The notes under the pieces were generated by a model that saw only the letters and a list, made by a program, of their open reading frames with translations, had not been told where the DNA came from and did not search any database. A stretch of DNA of 64,000 bases from Tepidamorphaceae bacterium (GTDB lineage: Bacteria; Pseudomonadota; Alphaproteobacteria; Rhizobiales; Tepidamorphaceae), in NCBI GenBank assembly GCA_028279445.1, contig JANQNT010000012.1, positions 1-64,000 on the forward strand, written 5' to 3'. Below, piece after piece: positions 58,714 through 64,000 of this stretch (its first letter is position 1; each line of letters begins with the position of its first letter). A program made the translations under genes and the position numbers.

Positions 58714-60056
58714 CATCGCCGACAACATCCTTTGCTCCGCGCCAGTCGATCGCCGTGATCGGAACCGGCATTTCCGGCAACGCCGCCGCCTGGGCGCTGA
58801 GCCCGCATCACGATGTGACGATCTATGAGAAGAACGCGCGCATCGGCGGCCACAGCCACACGGTGACGGTCGACTACGACGGTACGCAGATACCCGTCGA
58901 TACCGGCTTCATCGTCTACAACGAGCGCAACTATCCCAACCTGACGGCGCTATTCGAGTACCTCGACGCGCCCACCGAAGACAGCGACATGAGTTTTGGG
59001 GTGTCGCTGGCCGATGGCCGGCTCGAATATGGCATCGACACGCTGGGGGCGCTGTTCGCCCAGAAGCGCAATACGGTCAATCCGGCCTTTCTGGCCATGA
59101 TCCGCGAGGTGTTCCGCTTCAACAGGCAGGCGATCGCCGATCGTGACGCCGGCCTGCTGGAAAACGAGAGCCTCGGCGCCTTCCTCGACCGGTGCGGGTT
59201 TTCGAGCTACTTCCGGCGCAACTATCTGCTGCCGATGGGTGGCGCCATCTGGTCGACACCGCTGAGCGACGTGCTCGACTATCCGGCGCGCTCCTTCGTC
59301 GATTTCTTCGACAATCACGGTCTGGTGCACCCGGGCAACGTGCCGCAATGGCGCACGGTCACCGGCGGCAGCCGCGAGTACGTTGCCAGGCTGACAGCCT
59401 CGTTCATCGACCGCATCCGCATCGAAACACCGGTCCATTCGGTCACCCGCACCAAGGCAGGCGTGCTGGTGCGCGACGAGGCCGGTGGCCAGGAGCGCTA
59501 CGACCAGGTGATCTTCGCCTGCCACAGCGACGAAGCGCTGGCGCTGCTGGGCGATGCCAGCGAGGCGGAGCGCGCATCGCTCGCCGCGATCCGCTATCGT
59601 GACAACATGGTCTATCTGCACCGCGACACGACGCTGATGCCGCGCCGCCGCGCTGCGTGGTCGTCGTGGAACTACCTTGGCTGGCCGGGCGAAGATGGCG
59701 ACCTCAATGCGGAGATGGCCGTCAGCTACTGGATGAACCGCCTGCAGAACATCGATCGGCGCCATCCACTGTTCGTGACGCTCAATCCGCCGCGTCCGCC
59801 AGCCGAGGACGAGACCTTCGGCGTGTACTCCTATGCCCATCCGCAATTCGATGCGCCGGCGCGGGCCGCGCGCGGTGCGTTGCGCGATATGCAAGGCACC
59901 AACCGCACCTGGTTCTGCGGCGCATGGCTCGGCTACGGCTTTCACGAGGATGGCCTGAAATCCGGGCTGGAGGTCGCAGAAGCGCTCGGCGTGCGCATCC
60001 CGTGGCGCGATACGTCCGCCGACATACCCGAAACCCCACGCGAGGCGGCCGAGTGA
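58710..60056 (+). CDS. Flavin-containing amine oxidase-like protein of cfa cluster
   Basis: A 448-residue NAD(P)/FAD-binding protein, with Rossmann motif IAVIGTGISGNAAAWAL at about 12-28 and YEKNARIGGHSHTVTVDYDG just after. This form is typically encoded next to DUF1365 and cyclopropane-fatty-acid synthase genes. In Rhodobacter, a flavin-dependent protein of the corresponding gene cluster desaturates methylated acyl chains on the way to furan fatty acids; equivalence here is inference from context. There is no membrane helix. It overlaps phr upstream (ATGA) and the DUF1365 gene downstream (GTGA). Confidence 0.9.
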   Translation: MTSPTTSFAPRQSIAVIGTGISGNAAAWALSPHHDVTIYEKNARIGGHSHTVTVDYDGTQIPVDTGFIVYNERNYPNLTALFEYLDAPTEDSDMSFGVSLADGRLEYGIDTLGALFAQKRNTVNPAFLAMIREVFRFNRQAIADRDAGLLENESLGAFLDRCGFSSYFRRNYLLPMGGAIWSTPLSDVLDYPARSFVDFFDNHGLVHPGNVPQWRTVTGGSREYVARLTASFIDRIRIETPVHSVTRTKAGVLVRDEAGGQERYDQVIFACHSDEALALLGDASEAERASLAAIRYRDNMVYLHRDTTLMPRRRAAWSSWNYLGWPGEDGDLNAEMAVSYWMNRLQNIDRRHPLFVTLNPPRPPAEDETFGVYSYAHPQFDAPARAARGALRDMQGTNRTWFCGAWLGYGFHEDGLKSGLEVAEALGVRIPWRDTSADIPETPREAAE

Positions 60057-60979
60057 GTGAAACGCCCAGCGAAATGAGCGAGGCGCTCAGTGATCTGGCG
60101 CAAGCGCTGGGCGGAGCCGACGGCGCGCTCGTTCCGGGCGACGTGATGCATGCGCGCATGGGCACGCCATCGCATCGTTTCTCCTACAAGGTGTTCAGCC
60201 TGCTCGTCGACGTCGACCGGCTGGACGATCTCGATGCACGGATTCCGGGCTTCGCCCACAACCGGTTCGCGCTTGCATCGGTGCACGACCGCGACCATGG
60301 CGCGCGGGATGGAAGCCCCATCGGTCCCCACATCCGCGACCTGATGGCCAAGGCCGGCCTGCCCGTGCCGGACGGACGGGTGCTGCTGCTGTGCTACCCG
60401 CGCATCCTCGGCTATGTCTTCAATCCGCTGGCGGTGTACTACGTCTTTGACGCCGACGGCGCGCTGGCCGGCCTCGTCTACGAGGTGCGCAACACCTTCG
60501 GCGAGATGCACGCCTATGTGGCGCCGATCCTGCCGGGAGAACGCCGCGCATCGGGCATCCGCCAGACACGGCGCAAGCTGTTCTTTGTTTCGCCTTTCAT
60601 CGACATGGACATGGTCTACCATTTCCGCATGGCGCCGCCGGATAAGGACATCCGCGTGCGCATCCTGGAAACGGCCAATGGCGAGCCGCTGCTCGCGGCC
60701 ACGTTTTCGGGCGCTCAGATTCCTTTTACGGCGAACAATCTGATGCGTCAGTGCCTGCGTATTCCCTTGCTGACAGTCAAGGTGATTTCCGCGATCCACT
60801 TCGAAGCATTGCGCCTGTGGATCAAGGGGGCACCTTTCTTTCGCCGCTCGGCACCGCCCGAGCCGGTGAGTTTCGTGCCCGGCAACGCGCACGAACCGGA
60901 CAGCAAGGACGCTGCATGCCCCACGCCGCCGCGACGACCGCCGATGCGCTTGACTCCGCCGCGCCGATCATCCGTGTGA
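60053..60979 (+). CDS. DUF1365 family protein
   Basis: A 308-residue protein of unknown function that is almost always found beside an amine-oxidase-like gene and a cfa-like gene. The start is taken as GTG 60053, which overlaps the previous stop as GTGA; ATG 60074 is an alternative. Visible blocks are HARMGTPSHRFSYKVFSLLV near residue 40, then LLCYPRILGYVFNPLAVYYV, and FFVSPFIDMDMVYHFRM later. Its last 64 bp overlap the start of the cfa-like gene, so the C terminus after about FVPGNAHEPD is probably not conserved. Confidence 0.87.
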   Translation: MSETPSEMSEALSDLAQALGGADGALVPGDVMHARMGTPSHRFSYKVFSLLVDVDRLDDLDARIPGFAHNRFALASVHDRDHGARDGSPIGPHIRDLMAKAGLPVPDGRVLLLCYPRILGYVFNPLAVYYVFDADGALAGLVYEVRNTFGEMHAYVAPILPGERRASGIRQTRRKLFFVSPFIDMDMVYHFRMAPPDKDIRVRILETANGEPLLAATFSGAQIPFTANNLMRQCLRIPLLTVKVISAIHFEALRLWIKGAPFFRRSAPPEPVSFVPGNAHEPDSKDAACPTPPRRPPMRLTPPRRSSV

Positions 60980-62187
60980 CCCGCGACAACATCGCGGAAG
61001 CAACCCGTCATCTGCCGCGCCTGGCCCGCGGAGCCCTGAAGTTCGTCATCGGCATCGAGACCGGCGCGCTGACCATCCGGTTGCCGGACGGCACGGCATT
61101 GCGCGTGGAGGGCGACAAGCCCGGCCCCGAAGGCAGCGTCCACATCAACGACTACGCCGCCGTCAGGCGGATGTTGAAGCGCGGCGACATCGGCTTCTGC
61201 GAGGCTTATCTGGAAGGCGAATGGGACAGCCCCGACGTGGTCGCCTTTCTGGAGGTGTTCTTCGTCAACCGCGACGTGATCATGTCGCTGATCGGCTCCA
61301 CGCCGCTGTTCAACATCGTCACCAACCTGCGCCACTGGCTGCGGCGCAACACCAAGTCACGCGCCAGGAAGAACATCTACGCGCATTATGACCTCGGCAA
61401 CGACTTCTACGCCGCCTGGCTCGACGAGACCATGACCTATTCCTCGGCGCGCTTCGACGGCGGCGCCAACGATCTTGCCGCCGCGCAGACCGCCAAATAC
61501 GCAAGTCTCGCCGACAAGCTCGACCTGCAGCCCGGCGAGCACGTGCTGGAGATCGGCTGCGGTTGGGGCGGCTTTGCCGAATACGCGATTCAAGAGCGCG
61601 GCGTGCGCATCACCGGGCTGACCATCTCGCCGGCCCAGCGCGATTTCGCGATCGCGCGACTGGAGAAGGCCGGGTTGGCCGACCGCGCCGAGATCGTGCT
61701 GCGCGACTACCGTGACGAGACCGGCCGCTATGACAAGATCGCCTCCATCGAGATGATCGAGGCTGTCGGCGAGGCCTATTGGCCGGGTTACTTCCGTCAA
61801 CTGCACGACCGGCTCAAGCCCGGTGGACGCGCCTGCGTGCAGGCGATCACGATCCGGGACTGTGATTTTCCCACCTATCGCCTGCGGCCGGACTTCGTGC
61901 AGACCTACATCTTTCCAGGCGGCATGCTGATCCCGCGCGACGCCATGCTGGCGCTCGGCGAAAGGTGCGGGCTCGACGTGGTCGCGGAGGACAATTTCGG
62001 CCATGACTACGCCCAGACACTGGCGATCTGGCTGGCCAGGTTCCGCGACGCCTGGGAGCAGATCGTCCCGCTTGGTTTCGACGCCAGGTTCAAGCGGTTC
62101 TGGGAGTTCTATCTGCAATACTGCGAGGCGGGCTTTCGCGCCGAGAGCGTCAGCGTGCGGCAGATCGCCTATCGCCGGCCGGCGTGA
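60916..62187 (+). CDS. Cyclopropane-fatty-acyl-phospholipid synthase-like methyltransferase
   Basis: SAM-dependent methyltransferase that modifies the double bond of phospholipid acyl chains. 423 residues from MPHAAATTAD at 60916. The N-terminal lipid-binding domain is followed by the Cfa signature YAHYDLGNDFYAAWLDETMT, SAM motif I VLEIGCGWGGFAEYA, and the C-terminal FPGGMLIPRDAML and FGHDYAQTLAIW blocks. In such clusters the enzyme may make 11-methyl (UfaM-like) or cyclopropane acyl chains; this cannot be decided from sequence by eye. It is followed by an overlapping MFS gene (GTGA). Confidence 0.93.
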   Translation: MPHAAATTADALDSAAPIIRVTRDNIAEATRHLPRLARGALKFVIGIETGALTIRLPDGTALRVEGDKPGPEGSVHINDYAAVRRMLKRGDIGFCEAYLEGEWDSPDVVAFLEVFFVNRDVIMSLIGSTPLFNIVTNLRHWLRRNTKSRARKNIYAHYDLGNDFYAAWLDETMTYSSARFDGGANDLAAAQTAKYASLADKLDLQPGEHVLEIGCGWGGFAEYAIQERGVRITGLTISPAQRDFAIARLEKAGLADRAEIVLRDYRDETGRYDKIASIEMIEAVGEAYWPGYFRQLHDRLKPGGRACVQAITIRDCDFPTYRLRPDFVQTYIFPGGMLIPRDAMLALGERCGLDVVAEDNFGHDYAQTLAIWLARFRDAWEQIVPLGFDARFKRFWEFYLQYCEAGFRAESVSVRQIAYRRPA

Positions 62188-63539
62188 GGGATGACATCCC
62201 GTCCAGCCGACTAGGGCGATGGGTCATCGCGGCTTATGGGCTGCCGGCTCTGCCGCTGGCACTGCTGACGCTTCCCGTCTTCGTCTACATCCCGCCGTTC
62301 TACGCCGAGAGCCTCGGCATCCCGCTCGCTGCTGTCGCCCAGGCGCTGGTGGTGATCCGGCTTGCGGATGCGTTCAGCGATCCGCTGATCGGCTACGCCG
62401 GCGACCGGTTTCCGGCGCGCAATCGCCGCAAGGTCTGGCTCACCGCCTCGATCCCCGTTGTCGCGGTCGCGGCCTGGTTCCTGTTCTCGCCGGGCGAGAC
62501 CGCCGACACCGGCCATCTGATCGGCTGGGGCGTGGCGCTGTCGCTTGGCTGGACCATGGCCATCGTGCCGCTGTCGGCGTGGGGCGCGGAGCTTTCCACC
62601 GACTACAACGAGCGCACGCGCATCGCGGGAACCCGCGAGGCGCTGGTGCTTGCCGGCATACTCGTCGCCACCGCCCTGCCCGCGCTGCTGCCGCTGTTGG
62701 GCCAGGAGAGTCCGCGCGCGGTGCTGACCGCGCTGGCGATCATCGTCGCGGCGGGGTTTCCGTTGGCAGCCCTGGTGACGTTGGCGATCGTTCCCGAACC
62801 GCAGGACCGCAGCGTCAACCGGATCGCGGCACTCGCGGGGCTCAAGGCGATGGCGGCCAACCGCGCTTTCCTGCGGCTCGTCGCAGCCTTCCTCGCCAAC
62901 GGCATCGCCAATGCGTTTCCGGCCAGCCTGTTCCTGTTCTTCGTCACTCATCGCCTGCAGGCCGAAGAGGCGACCGGTCTGTTGCTGCTGACCTATTTCC
63001 TGTGCGGGCTGGTCTCGGTGCCCGTCTGGGTGGCCATCGCCGCGCGTACGGGCAAGCACCGCGCCTGGATGGCCGGCATGGGCATCGCCTGCGCGGTCTT
63101 CGTCTGGGTGCCGCTGCTCGGTCCTGGCGACATCACCGCCTTTCTAGTCATCAGCGCGCTGACAGGATTGATGATCGGCGCCGATCTGGCGCTACCGGCC
63201 GCGATCCAGGCCGATGTCATCGATGCGGACACCGCCGAGACCGGCGAACAGCGCTCGGGCATCTACTTCGCCGCGTGGGGCATGGCCACCAAGCTGGCGC
63301 TGGCGCTGGGGGCGGGACTGGCACTCGGGCTGCTGCCGGGTTTCGGCTTCGATCCCGGCCGGGGCATCGTGACGGAGTCGGGCGTCACCGCGCTCGCCGT
63401 CGCCTATTCCAGCGCGCCTGTGGCCTTCAAGCTGCTGGCGATCGCACTGATGTGGCGGTTTCCCCTGACCGCTGAGCGGCAGGCGGAACTGACCGCGCGG
63501 ATCAGCGCTTCCGCCGCGCCTCCTGCTTCCAGCCGGTGA
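62184..63539 (+). CDS. MFS (GPH/MFS_2-type) transporter
   Basis: A 451-residue transporter with about 12 helices. The GTG start at 62184 overlaps the cfa stop as GTGA. The IRLADAFSDPLIGYAGDRF motif between helices 2 and 3 with the following RNRRKVWL is typical of the glycoside-pentoside-hexuronide/MFS_2 group, as is GEQRSGIYFAAWGMATKLALAL near the C terminus. MFS_2 members include lipid and lysophospholipid transporters, so a role in lipid traffic fits the cfa cluster better than sugar uptake (inference). Its 3' end overlaps the convergent SDR gene by 38 bp. Confidence 0.9.
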   Translation: MRDDIPSSRLGRWVIAAYGLPALPLALLTLPVFVYIPPFYAESLGIPLAAVAQALVVIRLADAFSDPLIGYAGDRFPARNRRKVWLTASIPVVAVAAWFLFSPGETADTGHLIGWGVALSLGWTMAIVPLSAWGAELSTDYNERTRIAGTREALVLAGILVATALPALLPLLGQESPRAVLTALAIIVAAGFPLAALVTLAIVPEPQDRSVNRIAALAGLKAMAANRAFLRLVAAFLANGIANAFPASLFLFFVTHRLQAEEATGLLLLTYFLCGLVSVPVWVAIAARTGKHRAWMAGMGIACAVFVWVPLLGPGDITAFLVISALTGLMIGADLALPAAIQADVIDADTAETGEQRSGIYFAAWGMATKLALALGAGLALGLLPGFGFDPGRGIVTESGVTALAVAYSSAPVAFKLLAIALMWRFPLTAERQAELTARISASAAPPASSR

Positions 63540-64000
63540 AGCCGTAGACGGCGCGGAAATAGAGCCCGTAGGGCAGGATGTTCAGGAACTTCAGCCACCA
63601 GGTGAAGCGGCGCGGGAAGGTGATCTCGAAGCCGCCGCGCTTCAGTCCGGCGACGATGCGCCGGGCCGCCTGCTCCACCGGCATCAGGGCCGGCATCGGG
63701 AACGGGTTGTCGCGGGTGGCGGGCGTATCGACAAAGCCCGGATTGATGATCGAGATGCGCACACCGGCCCCATCCAGATCGAGCTTCAGGCTCTCGGCCA
63801 TGTTGATCAGGGCGGCCTTGGTGGCGCCATAGGCGGGCGACGTGGGCAGGCCGCCATAGCCGGCCACCGAGGCCATCACGGCGATGTGCCCGCGCCCGCG
63901 TTCGATCATCGTGCGCATCACCGGCGCGATGACGTTGGCGGCGCCCGACACATTGACAGCAACAGTCTTGTGGAAGCCATCGAGATCGAAGTCCTCCGCG
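63502..64000 (-). CDS. Short-chain dehydrogenase/reductase, partial at window edge
   Basis: The 3' part of a classical SDR gene; the N terminus lies beyond 64000. The frame is open to the edge, with FDLDGFHKTVAVNVSGAANV before the ATG at 63951, so that ATG is internal. The catalytic triad region is visible: Ser in VMASVAGYGG, Tyr-x3-Lys in SPAYGATKAALINM, and INPGFVDTPAT after it. SDR proteins are part of the equivalent cfa cluster in Rhodobacter. Its tail overlaps the MFS gene by 38 bp in convergent arrangement. Confidence 0.9.
   Translation of the reverse strand, partial: AEDFDLDGFHKTVAVNVSGAANVIAPVMRTMIERGRGHIAVMASVAGYGGLPTSPAYGATKAALINMAESLKLDLDGAGVRISIINPGFVDTPATRDNPFPMPALMPVEQAARRIVAGLKRGGFEITFPRRFTWWLKFLNILPYGLYFRAVYGFTGWKQEARRKR

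Overview
The window is a chromosomal stretch of an alphaproteobacterium, most likely of the order Hyphomicrobiales (Rhizobiales). The sequence is very GC-rich, dense in ordinary housekeeping genes and free of phage or plasmid functions. Gene order agrees with this placement: tgt-queA-cyclophilins-coaD-gyrA-marC-ssb-uvrA; dgt-argS-SPOR-nagZ-scpA-scpB-tatABC-serS-surE-pcm; valS-popZ-tolC-pcm. So do the family markers: an ExoR homologue, PopZ, ErpA, TrmFO, a GTTC-N7-GTTC LexA box, and a SecDF operon carrying homologues of mitochondrial complex I assembly factors. No genus can be named from the sequence alone.

Layout. 1-9 kb: a minus-strand run gyrA, LysE exporter, coaD, two tandem cyclophilins, queA, tgt; then plus-strand lprI-like and marC facing ssb. 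9.7-16.3 kb: a long ssb/uvrA gap with a LexA box, uvrA, a secreted transglutaminase-like protein and trmFO. 16.3-20.5 kb: operon yajC-secD-secF-Mth938/NDUFAF3-phytoene-synthase-like/NDUFAF6. 20.8-28.1 kb: a DUF815 ATPase, then tatA-tatB-tatC-serS-surE-pcm-nlpD. 28.2-29.8 kb: an orphan ABC ATPase and a MITE-like element that break the usual scpB-tatA adjacency. 29.8-37.8 kb: dgt-argS-SPOR protein-nagZ-scpA-scpB. 37.9-42.5 kb: erpA-xth, a MocR regulator divergent from an EamA exporter with a His/Asp-rich loop, and ilvD-exoR. 44.7-51.7 kb: pcm-like, tolC, popZ, valS and two tRNAs (Cys, Asn).

The last 12 kb (51.8-64 kb) is the most accessory-looking part. It holds a dimethylglycine/sarcosine-dehydrogenase-like flavoprotein divergent from a non-pyrrolysine MttB-family methyltransferase, with a LysR regulator convergent to the latter; together these suggest a methylamine or betaine demethylation locus. 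Next comes a tightly overlapped run phr, flavin amine oxidase, DUF1365, cyclopropane-fatty-acid-synthase-like methyltransferase, MFS transporter, converging with an SDR gene. It has the same gene set as the singlet-oxygen (RpoE/ChrR) regulon known in Rhodobacter, part of which makes methylated or furan fatty acids.

Three families of short dispersed repeats occur, all just 3' of genes. Family A is MITE-like with TA-flanked inverted ends that supply the TAG stop codons of tgt and scpB, with a possible relic between xth and the MocR gene. Family B forms long imperfect hairpins. Family C is a mosaic of short hairpins, tandemly duplicated with a 184-bp period after uvrA and rearranged before tolC. 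I found no CRISPR array, complete insertion sequence, prophage or riboswitch.
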